Below, piece by piece: positions 45,011-56,665 of a stretch of 64,000 nt of DNA. The stretch spans positions 35,623,019-35,687,018 of the forward strand of contig OU862920.1 of the NCBI GenBank assembly GCA_917880885.1, written 5' to 3'. This DNA is from Limnephilus marmoratus. Lineage: Eukaryota; Arthropoda; Insecta; Trichoptera; Limnephilidae. The translations under genes and the position numbers were made by a program. Below the pieces are notes generated by a model. That model was not told where the DNA came from and did not search any database. It saw only the letters and a list, made by a program, of their open reading frames with translations. Numbering within the stretch: position 1 is the stretch's first letter; each line of letters begins with the position of its first letter.

Positions 45011-45444
45011 TAATGATTTTTGATAGCAGCCGATTTATATTGAATAGGAAACATAGAAAATATGTATGGAAATCGGTTTCCATTTATATTACTTAACGAA
45101 ATTCGAATAATTAAAAAAGGAAGTAGAGGAATTTTTGGGGACCGTTTTAATTATTCAGAATATTCTACCATATTCCTTACTGGCCACAAGCACTTAAGTT
45201 ATTATATTAACTGGCTGTTTAAGTACCTTAAGGGATTATATTGCAAAAAAATACTTCGATGCATTATCTGCCCAGCCCGGAGGTTAACAACATTACGTTG
45301 CGGTGACAGGCGAGGACCACACGGGATGAAGAAATAATTATTTGCAAATACTTGAATGTCCCATGTACGAGAGAGTATAAAATGCCAAAAGTATCGTTGA
45401 AATTGAAAAATAATGTAATTGTGATTTTAATCTTTATTCAATTT
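45011..45444. other. Non-coding stretch
   Basis: An unrecognised ORF (45062-45337) occurs. GTTAACAACATTACGTTGC at about 45282 recurs loosely at 45852. No supported gene. Confidence 0.35.
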
Positions 45445-45757
45445 AGGAAGTGGGTATGGGTACCGCCGTATTCATTTATCAAACCATACGATTCGCTATG
45501 TTTGATGACTTACTAGGACTATCTCGAGACCTATCTCTATAGGACATATCTCCCACCACAGTGGTAGGGATGCATTTAAACGGCCTGGATACACTGACCC
45601 ATAGATTCCTACCCTACCCTCATACCCTTTTCCTTCCCAAAAATTCCTCTACTTCCTTTCTTAAAAAGACCCTACTTACAGCATTTCCAATAACGAGGTA
45701 CTCCCCGAGAGGAATTATTTTCCTGAAGGCCTCCTGCGTGGAGCTAATGTAAAAAAA
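45445..45757 (+). repeat. Hairpin-tailed repeat, diverged copy
   Basis: AGTGGGTATGGGTACCGCCG, CATAGATTCCTACCCTACCC, CCCTTTTCCTTCCC, the decayed hairpin (GAGGTACTCCCCGAGAGG ... CCTGAAGGCC), CTGCGTGGAGCTAATGT and an A tail. Confidence 0.75.
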
Positions 45758-46974
45758 TCTAAATTGTTTTATGCAAGCTTTGAGATACCTGGGAGAACAA
45801 CATCTCATAAAATAACCTAGTTACATTAACGGCAGAGCCTAAAGGGTAACCACATCACGTTGCAGTGACGCGCGAGGAAAATGTCAGCCGACAGACAATT
45901 ATTATTAACCCCCGTGGTGGGTCCCGTCACGTGAACTCAAAGTACGGGTTCTAGCGCCTTGCGTACCTGCGTCATTGTTACCGTTATGTAGACTATTATG
46001 GGGGTAGTGCCAAATCCAGAAAACTCGTCGCCTTAGTTCATAATAGTCCAAAACACCATATTAGTTTTTGTTCAATCTTCACATTAAAATTAAAAATAAA
46101 GTATGAAATATGAAAGTTAATCTCTTAACTGACAATTATTTAAACTTTTGAGATCTTTACCTTTACGGAAATAGCTTTATCCTAAATGCCTATCACAATG
46201 TTTCATTGAAATAATGGAATAATTTTGTATGGAAAAGGATTCGCAACCGCTTCTCCTAAGTGTTTGCATAATAAATATTTCTGTGAATCACTAAATCAGT
46301 GGTTCGTAGATTCACCGAATCGCTCCCATACGATAGTACGAGTATAAACAGCAATGGAGAAATTGTTTTCATCCTCTGCTGTGATATAACTATTTATCTT
46401 TAGGCAAATTGGTATGACTAAGTAGGAAACTAAATAGTTCGAATCTTACGATGTATTTTGAGAGACGTAAGTTAAAAGTTTGGATTTGTTTATAAAAATT
46501 AACTTATTTAATTTCGCTAGCAATCTCCATTTGTTCTGATTTCAATCCTTGTGGGAGTGAGGCAAGGAACTAGCAATAGAAAAAGGAAGAAAAACGTATA
46601 TTTATAGCATTTACATCGTGCTTAGTAAATTTTACGTTGGTGTAAAATGAACCAAAATATTAGAGATTAAAGATTAAGTACTTATACCAATTTTGCCAGA
46701 ATTGCTCAGAAAATAATCCTCGAATAAAAATAAAATATTCTCTGACAAAAATGATCTTCTGTCAATTCAATTTTTCAATTTTCGTAAACTTAAATACAAC
46801 CAGTATTTTTCGAATTTGTAACTTTGTAAAATTCGTAAGAATAGAGGTAATGTTTTTATTATTCAACGTTTTTTGTAAATAAACAAATTTCATCACGTGA
46901 AGTAAATTTGAATAAATAATTTAATATTATGAAAGAGCATCTCTTGCTTTGTGCATTCAAAGACAAATAAAGTG
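45758..46974. other. Non-coding stretch
   Basis: No supported gene. 45890-46030 is slightly GC-richer, without recognisable structure. Confidence 0.45.
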
Positions 46975-47380
46975 TAGTGTTGATGGACATGGGTCGTAAG
47001 TACAACAAGAAAAAAGAGAGAAGTGCGGAGTAGAGCCACTGATCCTACGAGGTGACAGGGCACGACACGATAGAGAGGAGATCGATATAGGAGTAGTTGT
47101 GGATCACCAAGGGCGCGTTCCCTTTATATTCGCAAGTTATGAGTTTCTCCACTCGGCGACGTAAAGCTGGGCCTGAGACGAATAAAGTGCTGTGACACGC
47201 GCAGCCAGTGTCCAAAGTACGAAGGTGCAGACAGGAGACTTGATAGGAGACTCGGTTAGGAGGGCCTGAGCTTCTGACCTGCAAAAGCTACCATCGTGGA
47301 CTTTGGTCTTAAGACCCAAGCAGAGACACCAAGGTAGTAGCAGTGTGATATGAGCGTTTAATTAACACGACAATGTTAAC
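46975..47380. other. GC-richer block, possible solo LTR or promoter
   Basis: About 400 bp unlike its AT-rich flanks. On the minus strand it has GCGAATATAAAGGGAACGCG (TATA-like) and opens near TGTTAACATTGTCGTG; on the plus strand AATAAA occurs at about 46972 and 47182. Minus ORFs (60-79 codons) are unrecognised. The layout is LTR-like, but no matching partner LTR is present in the window. Confidence 0.3.
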
Positions 47381-47610
47381 AATGGAGATGCAACCCCGAA
47401 CCATATAACAACAAATAAAGATAAACTTTAGTAAATCTAAGTACATATAAGATTTGATATTAAAATTGGCCAAATCTCATTAAACTCAATGCATTTTAAG
47501 ATGTCTCTATAATTAAATTCATCTCCCTTGTCCCAATTGAAGCCACCCAAATTGGAAAGAAGGCGGAATGGAGAAAGTACGGTGGTAAAGTATGAAACTG
47601 CATTTAATTT

Positions 47611-47948
47611 GGGAGGCGGGAATGGGTACCGCCGCCCCGGGAACCTTTATTGGATAACCAACACCTCTGCCATAGGTCACCCCAAGTGGTTCGCTACGTT
47701 TGGTGATTTAGCAGGGGTGCCCGGGTTCATGGGGTGAGGTTTGTCTAGGTCTTGGAGGCGGATGACCAGGACATACTGAACCCCAGATTCCTACCCACCC
47801 CTTAAACCCTTTTCCTTCCCAGAACTCTCCTCTCCTTCATTTCCTTAAAAAAAACCCTCCACACAGCATCCTCAAATATGACATAGGCCCTGAGGGAAAT
47901 TATTTTCCTCAGGGCCTCCTGTGTGGAGCTCATGTAAAAAAAAAAAAA
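47611..47948 (+). repeat. Hairpin-tailed repeat, best-preserved copy
   Basis: Full landmarks: GGAGGCGGGAATGGGTACC, GCCCCGGGAACC, AACCAACACCTCTGCC, CACCCCAAGTGGTTCGCTAC, GGGTGCCCGGGTTCATGG, GTGAGGTTTGTCTAGG, CCCAGATTCCTACCCACC, CCTTTTCCTTCCCAGAAC, ACCCTCCACACAGC, hairpin GGCCCTGAGGGAAAT / TTTCCTCAGGGCC, TGTGTGGAGCTCATGT, A run. About 338 bp, non-coding. Confidence 0.85.
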
Positions 47949-47989
47949 TTCATTTAATTATTTCGAGCTAATTTCCGGAGACAATTATT

Positions 47990-48340
47990 TTCGGAGAATA
48001 CCGTTACAATATATATTCGTAAATCAATAGACCGCCAAATAACTACGTCTCTGCGTAGACTCCATGCTTCATTTATATTCATTAAACTACTTATTTGTCT
48101 TAAATTACTCTTTGTTGTATAAATTCCGTTTCGTTGGTAGTATGTACCGATACTAACTGTTAACAATATGTAACAAGTCTGTAAAAATCATAAAATCTCA
48201 TACCGTAAACCTATTTCAATCTAAAACCTCTGACACTGTTATTTTGAACCTTGTCTAACCGACTACAAGTATTAATAGCATCACTTTCACGTGCCATGTC
48301 TTCCTAGGGCGTTCCCGACTTCTTCTACCAATAATTCACG
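47990..48340 (-). pseudogene. RTE-type LINE C-terminal remnant, reverse
   Basis: Minus-strand segments match the family at 43380-43600: TGGTAGAAGAAGTCGGGAAC at about 48317-48337, GACATGGCACGTGAAAGTG, and NINEAWSLRRDVVIWRSID near 48010-48080 (family MNVSEAKSVCQDRVVWRSV). Strongly decayed. Confidence 0.65.
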
Positions 48341-49070
48341 CTTCAAATTTCTTATACATATATTCAGTTATTCAAATGGGTAAAATGCATATTATTATGA
48401 AATATTTCATTATTGTTGATGTTGAGAGAAGCACCGCGAATAATTCGTTGATTAATAAAATAAAAAAAATATATGAAAAATAACATTTTTCGGTTGAAGT
48501 TGATAAGCAGCATGAACCTAATTTTCAGAGCAAAATGTAAACTAATAACCTCACCACATCAGCAATATGATTAAGCCGAGACATGCCCGGAACGTTCCGT
48601 TCGAATAAATTATGAAGTTTCCAAAACGCAAGATTCCCAGAGGTTCAACTAGTAAGTTGCTCCCAACTCCATAAATTTGCATTATCAATATACCTACGCA
48701 TGTTACTTTGATCCCATACTCTAGAAGAGTTAGTAGACCGCGTATGCTACTGGGTATTGACTTACTTACAAATTGGTCTCCACCGATTTATTTTCAAAAT
48801 TTATGAATTCATCGAAAATAAAATTACAAATATCTCCTACATTCCTGATCGCAATTCGTTTTCGGAAGTGAGCCTTAATACAATATGTAGCCCAGTTTTG
48901 TAACTTCAATAATAATAACAATATTCGAGAAATCAAAATCTAGGGAAATCTTTGATTTCCTAGCAGATGTCGCTTGCCTTTCGAAATTATTCTATACATG
49001 TTAATTAAAGCGTAATTATTCTAAATGCATTGGTTTGAATCGTTACAGTGCGTTATGACCATATGTACTT
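48341..49070. other. Non-coding stretch
   Basis: Nothing supported. Confidence 0.5.
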
Positions 49071-49477
49071 GGCGGCCTCTGTAGTTCAGGGGTAAGGCTC
49101 TTGACTCGCAATCCGAAGGTAGAGGGATCGAATAACAACACAAATGAATCAAATAATTTTTATTTGATTATTTTGTGTTATTTCACAATTATTAATTAAA
49201 AATAATACAGAGTACATTTGCGGAACGTTCCAGAGTGGAAGATTCTCTCAGAATCGCCCTTATGTAAGACCAACATTCAGAATTGAAACGTTGCTTGAAA
49301 TTGTTTTAGCCATGTTTGGTGACCAGATCTGAACAGCCCTACCTTCCTCTTCCCCATCTCCTTCCCTTCCCCAATACCTACAACCTGACAACATACCCCG
49401 ATTGGGGATGCAACAGACTCACTGGCTCCAGACTGGAGCAGCTGTATGTGCTGTGATGTATTCATTTAAAAATATAT
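49071..49477 (+). repeat. SINE family A, near full length
   Basis: tRNA-like head (A-box-like TGTAGTTCAGGGGTAAGGC; degraded B box AGGGATCGAATAAC), then AATTTTTATTTGATTATTTT, CCAGAGTGGAAGATTCTC, the CT-rich block, ATACCCCGATTGGGGATGC and a 3' end near GATGTATTCATTTAAAAA. Confidence 0.85.
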
Positions 49478-49529
49478 ATATAAAAATACCCGCTTCGGCG
49501 CGGGAAGGTTTTAACTACCTGATTTTTAT

Positions 49530-49722
49530 CAATTCAGAATTAAAAGCCGTGTTTGGTAACCAAATCTGAATAGCCAGGTACTACTCCACCTTCCTCTCCC
49601 CTTTCTCCTTCCCCTCCCTGCTACCTTCAGCCGCACAACATACCCTAATTGGGGATGCCGTTGTCTCTCTGGCTCCAGACGGGAGCAGCTAAGACTCTTG
49701 TGAAGTATTCACATAAAAAAAA
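49530..49722 (+). repeat. SINE family A, 5'-truncated
   Basis: It starts at the AATTCAGAATTAAAA segment of the body and runs through the CT-rich block and AATTGGGGATGCCG to GTGAAGTATTCACAT plus an A tail. Same orientation as its neighbour 50 bp upstream. Confidence 0.8.
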
Positions 49723-49837
49723 ATTATTACACCACAAGATTAAGAATACGAAAGGCGATGAAGCCATACATAAACTTTTATAAACATTATACCTAATGTT
49801 CAACATAATTTTCGAAGGTTAACTTAACCCATAAAAA

Positions 49838-50003
49838 AGGGAGGGAAGGCTACGAAGCACCGCACAAATAGAAGACCGATTATATTATCTCATTGTCTTG
49901 CAGGCTAAATCCTGTAGATGTACGTGTTTGTCTCTTTTTAGTGACGCTATTTTTTCGCAAACCACAACAGTGCTAAAGAAGTTTTCACTTTTTTTCACAA
50001 AAG
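49838..50003 (+). repeat. MITE family C, left end missing
   Basis: GGCTACGAAGCACCGCAC, GAAGACCGATTATATT, GGCTAAATCCTGTAGATG, GTTTGTCTCTTTTTAGTG and GTGCTAAAGAAGTTTTCAC match other copies; the GTGAAACCTTCAG left end is lost. Confidence 0.8.
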
Positions 50004-50444
50004 AAGGAGGTAGCGCAACACGCCGTAATATCGCAAAGACAAATCGCGATTCTACAGTGTGAAATTTTAAAAAAGATTAAAAAAGACATTTCGACGTCTT
50101 TTATTCAGTGTCTAATAATAATTTTGAATGTCTTTGAATGCTGGCGGAATATCTTATCTGGGAGATTAATAATTATTCGAACCGCGAAAAAGTTTTATTC
50201 TAATTTAAATTTCGAATTACATTGATGGGGTAAATTGCTCGACAGATCGTGACTTTGAATGTAAGCCTCCCTTTACTTCGCACAAGGATGGCCGTCTTAA
50301 TAATATTCCGATTGATTTGAATTTTTATGAATTCACGATGGAAATACAAATTAATAAAAATATTAAAAAAATTATATCATATGATTTTTGTAATTTGTTC
50401 GCTGGTGTACAGTGTATGCAGGTTTAGTCGGATTACTTGAAATG
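50004..50444. other. Non-coding stretch
   Basis: Nothing supported. Confidence 0.5.
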
Positions 50445-50612
50445 ATGTGACTAGATCTGAGATCTGAATAGCCAGGTACGTTTTCCACATCTCCTTCCCC
50501 TCCCCACTACCCTCAGTATCACACCATACCAAAATTGGGGATGCCATCGGCACTCACTGGCTCGAGACGGTTGAGAGCAGTTGGGACTCTAGTGCAATTT
50601 TCAGATAAAAAA
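50445..50612 (+). repeat. SINE family A, 5'-truncated
   Basis: GATCTGAATAGCCAGGTACG, CTCCTTCCCCTCCCCACTAC, AAAATTGGGGATGCCATCGG and a 3' end near GTGCAATTTTCAGATAAAAA. Third same-strand copy within 1.6 kb. Confidence 0.75.
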
Positions 50613-50850
50613 GTTATACGCAAGTAGGAATCTTTTACGGTATATTGCTAAAATGTCTGTTCGTATAAGTATGTCGTATTTTGTATTGCCGCATGCTTCT
50701 TCGGAGAGTCGAAATTATTATTAGTAAAAATATTTTTACAGCGGATTTTCACTCAAGATGCCTTCAGATATAAGTACATCGACTTTGGTTGTACGGCCGT
50801 ATATCCTCTTTACATACTTACTTGAAGAAAAAATCTTCTAAAGGATCAGG

Positions 50851-50974
50851 CCGGACCAATTGTCGCCGGATCAACTGTCCGCCGGATCAAATGTCGGCCG
50901 GATCAAATGTCGGCCGGATCAAATGTCGGCCGGATCAATTGTCGCCGGACCAAATGTCGCCGGATCAAAAGTCG
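50851..50974. repeat. 16-bp minisatellite, eight units
   Basis: Contiguous units of CCGGATCAAATGTCGG and 15-16-bp variants (AATTGTCG, AACTGTCCG, AAAAGTCG). Three central units are identical. GC-rich against AT-rich flanks. Contiguity without spacers excludes a CRISPR array. Confidence 0.9.
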
Positions 50975-51019
50975 GGTCACCAAATATAATATAAACATGG
51001 ACCGGTTGTTTCAAACTTT

Positions 51020-51352
51020 TTTATATGAGCTCCACACAGGAGACCCTGAGGAAAATAATATCCTTCGCGGCCTATTTTTGGGAATGCTCTCTCATAGGGT
51101 TTTTTTTAAGAAAGGAAGAAGAGGAGAGTTCTGGGAAGAAAAAAGGTTTAAGGAGTGGGTAGGGATCTGAGGTTCTGTGTGTTTTGATCATCCGTTGCTA
51201 AGACCTAGACAAAACTCACCCCATGAACCCGTGCACCCCAGCTAAATCACTAAACGTAGCGAACCACTTAGGGTGATCTGTGGCGGAGGTGTTGGTTCAA
51301 TGGTTATCCAATAAAGGTTCCCGGGGCTGCGGTACCCACTCCCGCCTTCCAA
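51020..51352 (-). repeat. Hairpin-tailed repeat, reverse
   Basis: Reverse order of the 47611 copy: ATGAGCTCCACACAGG, the damaged hairpin (AGACCCTGAGG ... CGCGGCCTA), AAGAAAGGAAGAAG, GTGGGTAGGGATCTG, CACCCCATGAACCCGTGCAC, AAACGTAGCGAACCACTTAG, ending GGTACCCACTCCCGCCTTCC. Confidence 0.8.
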
Positions 51353-52955
51353 ATTGAAACTACTTGGATTATAACAAAAAGTGAATGAGAATTTCACGGA
51401 ACTTCATAATTAACATAGGAATTTTATGAATTGTTCAAATTCCATGAAACAATTCATCCTTAAAACCATTCGGATCCATGGGTTTGTTGTCACGATAATA
51501 TAACATTACGACACGTGTGAAGCGTACCTGACTATAATAATAACAATAATGACGTTTGGATGATTTGCTTAGAGCATCACCTCATTTTCCAGAATTGAAA
51601 AATCACCTCAAGGGCGCCGATTTTATAAAAAAATGTCCAAAGAATAAATTGAAAAAACAAAAAAAAAAAGTCTTCAGCGACGAGGGTTAATTTTGATAAA
51701 AAAAAGTTTTATCATTATTTAATCTGTTATTATCATGCGGAATCGTTTTAACATTAATTTCTATTTATATGAACTTCACAGATCTTGCTATTAATAAAGT
51801 TAAAAACACTAATCTTTTAAATGTTCTGTTCAAATATTGTGTGGAGTTCGGTAGTGATGTGGCAAGGGGTTACAGATGCAAGTGCTAATTTTTAAGTTTT
51901 TTCCATCAATAATGTGGTAACAGTATAGAACTGCAGTTATAATTTTTGCGAATTATTAAAAGATGTTAGTTACTTAATGACACCTGAAAATCTTAAATTT
52001 TTCCTTTATTTTTCCCAATTTTTACATTTGATACATAAATATAAATATATGTATATATTTATATTTACGATGAAACGATATATGTAATGGGAACTCACTA
52101 AGGGGCAGCCTGTGCGTGGGTAATAAAATTATGTAAATTTTATTTTTATGCCTACAAAGAAACAAAGAGTGAGCGAATAAAGCAAAAACAGTAACCTCGT
52201 AATTAAAATTTATCTAAACAGTTTTTACAAAACGTGTTACAGTTTGTGAAAAACATAACCCGATTTAAATAAATAATGTTTCAACATCTGTATTGTTAAC
52301 CCATAATTTTAACTCTTTTAGGTTTTTATGTAATTTAGTTGATTTTTTCTCTGTAAATGATTGAAAGTACGATGTCCAATGAAATTGCTGTGTATGCATT
52401 TGCTTGGTATTCGTTTGGGGGGTAAAAATACATTAATATTTTTAATGTTGATTCTGTTTTTTTTTCAGTTGGTTTTTGTTTATATATTTCATAGTTTGCA
52501 GTACAAATAGTTTACGGAAACTGAATTGTTACGATACTTTGATTTGCATTGTACGTAACTTTAAGAATATGATTGAGTTATTTGTAAAGGTTTTATAAAT
52601 GCATCACGCGCACCACCCCATCCTATTATGCATGATTGAAGATTGCACAAGGGAAAAATAAATCATTTTCAATTTGTCAATATTGAGTACTTCCAAGTCT
52701 GTAAAATATGTACGAAAGATATCTAGAAATATGCAGAGACAGAAATTTAGAAACGTTAATATTTTTTGTATCCAATTTGATCTTTTCATGTTCAAAACAA
52801 GAAATTTGCTTGATTACAGTGAGCATTATGTACTTTAATTTTAAGTTTATTAGGGGGTTTTATTTTTATGGTTTTTATAAAAAGTTATGTAAAATGTTTC
52901 ATTTTTTTTTTTTTTTTTTAACTTGAAGAGTAAACCTCAATTTATAATATTTTAA
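51353..52955. other. AT-rich non-coding stretch
   Basis: A palindromic AT word occurs near 52040-52070. No gene. Confidence 0.5.
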
Positions 52956-52959
52956 TAAC

Positions 52960-53283
52960 AATATTAGCGAAACTATTCGGAAATCTGAAAACAGAAAAAT
53001 CAGAAATAGATACGGTCACATCTACGACAAGAACCCAGTACCAACTGAGCTAATGTATCCCTATCCGATTTGGTCATATTTAACTGTATTCGACTAAGAA
53101 CTACCAACTTCGACTAAGAATTACCAATACTATCTTCATTTTCTCTGTGCATATTGATTATTGGCTATTTTAGTATGCCAAGATATTTTTTTTGGGTTTG
53201 TTCTTGATGTAACTGTATCTTTTTCTGATTTTTCTTTTTTCGGATTTTCTATTGAGTTTTGCTAATATTGTCTTCATTTTAAT
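52960..53283. repeat. Fold-back repeat, second copy (unsplit)
   Basis: The left arm (ATTAGCGAAACTATTCGG, GAAAACAGAAAAATCAGAAA) and right arm (CTTTTTCTGATTTTTC, TATTGAGTTTTGCTAATATTG) are inverted. The centre reads CCGATTTGGTCATATTTAAC then TGTATTCGACTAAGAACTAC, which equals the sequences on either side of the piggyBac-like element at 1248-2039, here uninterrupted with one TTAA. The tRNA-like boxes are degraded. Confidence 0.75.
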
Positions 53284-53349
53284 TAAAATGTTTTAATATG
53301 AATTAAGAAAAGTTTATTACAATTTAGCCATGGTGAGACATATGCCATA

Positions 53350-54100
53350 TGCCTTTAAAAAAGTTTCAAGCAAGGATTTTCCATTTACTATTATGTATCA
53401 TCGGCGTAAATTACTTTACAAGGGATTAAGAATTTACATAAATCATTTACTATATTAGAAACACGATTCGGCCAAGCACGTTCCTTGTAGTTTTCCATTT
53501 TTATCACTGTTTCTGTACTATAAAAATTCCCAATTTTCATGTTTTGTTTTCTGTCTTTGAGGTAGTCAGAATTTTTAGTACATCTTTTTTTAAACCTATT
53601 TTATTACTTTTTTATGAGTACAATGTGATTTAACGTTTCATAAGCTTTTCTTAAGTCAAAAAACCACTAGACTTTTTTATTTTGATCTACAGATGTGTTT
53701 AATTTTTTTGTCAGATCGATTATTACGTCTTCAGGGCTTAGTTTACATCCGAAACAATTTTGAATTTGGGACAGATTTTTTTTTGTTCTAGGTATATAAT
53801 TACTTATTACCTATTACCCTATTTTTGATACACTTTCAAATATTTTTGAGGTTTGAAACAAAGAAGACAGGTCTGCAATTGTCTAATATGTGCGTTTCAC
53901 CCGATTTGTGAATTGATATTATAGTGAAAACTTTAAAATGTTTTGAAAAATGTCTTTTAGGGATGTTTTAAAAAATATTGCTATGGAGTTAAAACAATTT
54001 TTTTTATGTATACCTCGATAAACTATCAATTCCTGTAGAATTTGTTGATTTAGAGTGGTAATTAAGAAAAAATAGATAATCTGCCAATATCCTCCAAATC
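53350..54100 (-). pseudogene. Decayed LINE reverse transcriptase, reverse
   Basis: Minus-strand pieces in several frames line up with a jockey/CR1 reverse transcriptase: NSTGIDSLS near 54035 (family KSPGxDGIP), INSQIG and ETHILDNCRPV near 53880-53920 (family KSGDxxxxxNYRPIS), FDLRKAYETLNHI near 53640-53670 (family FDLSKAFDTVDH). Many indels; no usable frame. Confidence 0.7.
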
Positions 54101-54310
54101 AACATTGTTTATAAAAAATGGGCGGAAATGGAAAGAAAGAGTTGAAAAAGTTAAAATTGTTGTCAAATTCATCCATATTGTTAAAGTATTTGTTACCAAG
54201 ACTATGTAAACGTTGTATTAGGAGATGCAAACTATAGTTAGAATGGGATATGGCATGATGTGGTAAATGAACAAATTTACGTAGCAGATAGATTTAGATA
54301 GTTAACAAAC
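54101..54310. other. Unassigned DNA
   Basis: Nothing supported. Confidence 0.4.
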
Positions 54311-54540
54311 AGAGCGTTCAATTCACAAGCGGTAGAAATGAAACCTTCAGAAAATTAAAAAAAGATAAGAGGGGGGAGGCTATGAAGCACCGAACAAAGG
54401 GGAAACCGATTATACTATCTCATTCTCTCGCAGGCTAAAGCCTACAAATGTATGTGTTTGTCTCAATTCAGTGTCGCTATTTTTCTTTTCATCGATTTTC
54501 AAATCGCAACGGTGCTAAAGAAGTTTTCACTTCAAAAAGG
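54311..54540 (+). repeat. MITE family C, full-length copy
   Basis: CAATTCACAAGCGGTAG, GAAATGAAACCTTCAG, GGCTATGAAGCACCG, GGAAACCGATTATAC, GTATGTGTTTGTCTC, GGTGCTAAAGAAGTTTTCAC, TTCAAAAAGG. Confidence 0.8.
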
Positions 54541-56633
54541 CTCAATATTAATGAAAAAAATAATATCAAGGTTGTGTCGGGTTATAAAATGCGCAACTTT
54601 TCAAATAAGAATATTCAAAATAATTTTAATAAAACCCTGCCTAAGTGTCTAATCGATATCAAAACTTTGTATTTCACTCTCATGTAACTTGTGTCAATAG
54701 CAGATACAATCCTTTACCATATCACTACCGAGATATTGTCCATGGTTGGGCTTAAAAGTCATGGATTCATTCCAGTCGATATTATAAGATACTTTTCGTA
54801 TTTCCCTAAATTCGAGCTCTCGTACATCTTCACCTATCTCTTACTATTTTGCTAATATTATTATTATCAATCTTCTCTTTCCTCTTCCCCTATTCTTTCT
54901 TCTTCCTTGGTTTAATTCCGTTATTCACCCTCATAAAATTCATCCAATTCGAGAATATCACATTAACACTGTCACAGTGTTTGCAGTTTAGAATATTAAG
55001 TCACCTAACTAAAACCGCCAATAATTAGTACCTTCTGACCTAATTGGGGATCTGCGAAGTTTCCCACAACATTGTGTTTTCTATTAATAAATTGATGGCT
55101 CGTGGTAATGTAAGCAAAATATTTGCATGCATATTAAACATCGGTTTTAATATGCATTCAATATACATATAATATATTATGCATAATGCTAATGGGTCTC
55201 TTAACCTGTGGTGTGGATGGAGCAACGCAAGTTGGTACTTACGTTTTACGAACGAAAATTCATGATGATAAAATATTGCCATTTTCAGCACTGCGAGAAA
55301 TCATCCAGTCAGGTGATTCAAATATTTTTAAATACTTGAGTTGTCTTGTTATGTTTGTGAATATTTCAAAATAAAAACAGCAGATGTTTCTTTTTATAAG
55401 ATACAACTATCTAGAGCCGGTGGAAGAATAAATTTCTTCCAAAGATTAAACATGCAAGATGCAAAAATTAATCCTTAAAGTTATCTCCAAATTTCTTTAA
55501 TAACAAGCACCTAAGATTTCAAATTATTTCAAGACTATAAGTTCGTCAAATTAACGTCAAACTTCTTTAAAAAAATGACCATAAATTACGAAAATACTCA
55601 AAACACACGAAACACACGACATAAATCCAAAGAATTCTTATACCAGCCCAAAACAAGAAAAACATATTGGATAAAGAAACTTAAAAAACGTTGGGCCTAA
55701 TTTTTGTAGTAGCTTGCCCGATGTTTAATTCAATTTAATATCGCTACTAAATAAACTCACCGAAGTCTTACCTTAATGTATTTTCAAGCGTATTTCTGTA
55801 TTTCCAATAACTTGCCATTTCAATAATTCATTATTGTTATCATTACCAAAATAAATACACTTGTAAACTTGCTTGTCTCAACACAGGATATCCCTTGCGA
55901 GACAGGTGAAGTAAAAAAATACATCATGTGAACGAATATTAAATAGATGTACCAATAAATAAATAAATAAACATTCTCAAACCCTTGTTTTCGTGGAAAG
56001 CAATCACTTTGTGGTTAGACTTAATGTTATTAAATGGAACAAGCACTTTGTTTTAAACCACTAATCCATTTAAATTTATTCACCACGATTTTACGAAATT
56101 CGCCAACCATCTACTTGAAAAAGATCATACCTACCTTTAATCATAGCGCAGGTGCTAATATTCTCCGCGTAAATGGCTTTGGCATTAGATTACATAATTT
56201 ACAAGTTTTGTAATAAAGAAATCCGCTAATACTGAAACTTATATTTTAAATAATCAACACAATTTGTCCTTAGTCCTACTTAAGGATTAGGTGTGTTCTA
56301 TTTAAATCCTCAAAAATTCCAACTAACTCTTTGGTGTCCTATCTCTTTCTTTTGTGCAAATATGTTATCCCAATCTGTAATTATGAAACATATTCCATTG
56401 CCCTATTTTTTAGTCTGTCTTCCTATTTACATACATAATAATATGTAAGACAGTTTGTGCCCAATCTACATTTATTTTTGTTTAGTTTGATGAAGCTGAG
56501 GTCAAGGGAAACTAATGGATGAAGAAAATAAAATAAGCTATTGGTTTAAAACGTAGGGTTTATTTCATTAAATTATCAAATCCATTTCGAATCTAATGGT
56601 GATCTCTCACCAAAGCATTAAACAGAATATCTC
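54541..56633. other. AT-rich stretch without supported genes
   Basis: Short ORFs at 54448-54687 and 55186-55374 have no recognisable motif. AATAAATAAATAAATAAA occurs near 55957. Confidence 0.45.
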
Positions 56634-56665
56634 CTGAAGAAGGAATGGTCGTTCTGAAACCGGTC
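56634..56665 (+). ncRNA. Hammerhead-ribozyme-like core
   Basis: CTGAAGA, a short stem-loop (AGGA...TTCT), then GAAAC and CGGTC follow the hammerhead order CUGANGA - stem II - GAAAC - (N)GUC. Flanking ATCT and AGAT could pair as part of stem I with one bulge. Probably a remnant of a Penelope-like terminal region. Confidence 0.4.

Noticed and set aside
50851..50974. Possible CRISPR array
   Set aside because: The repeats are contiguous 15-16-bp units without spacers, in a eukaryotic repeat-rich region; it is a minisatellite.
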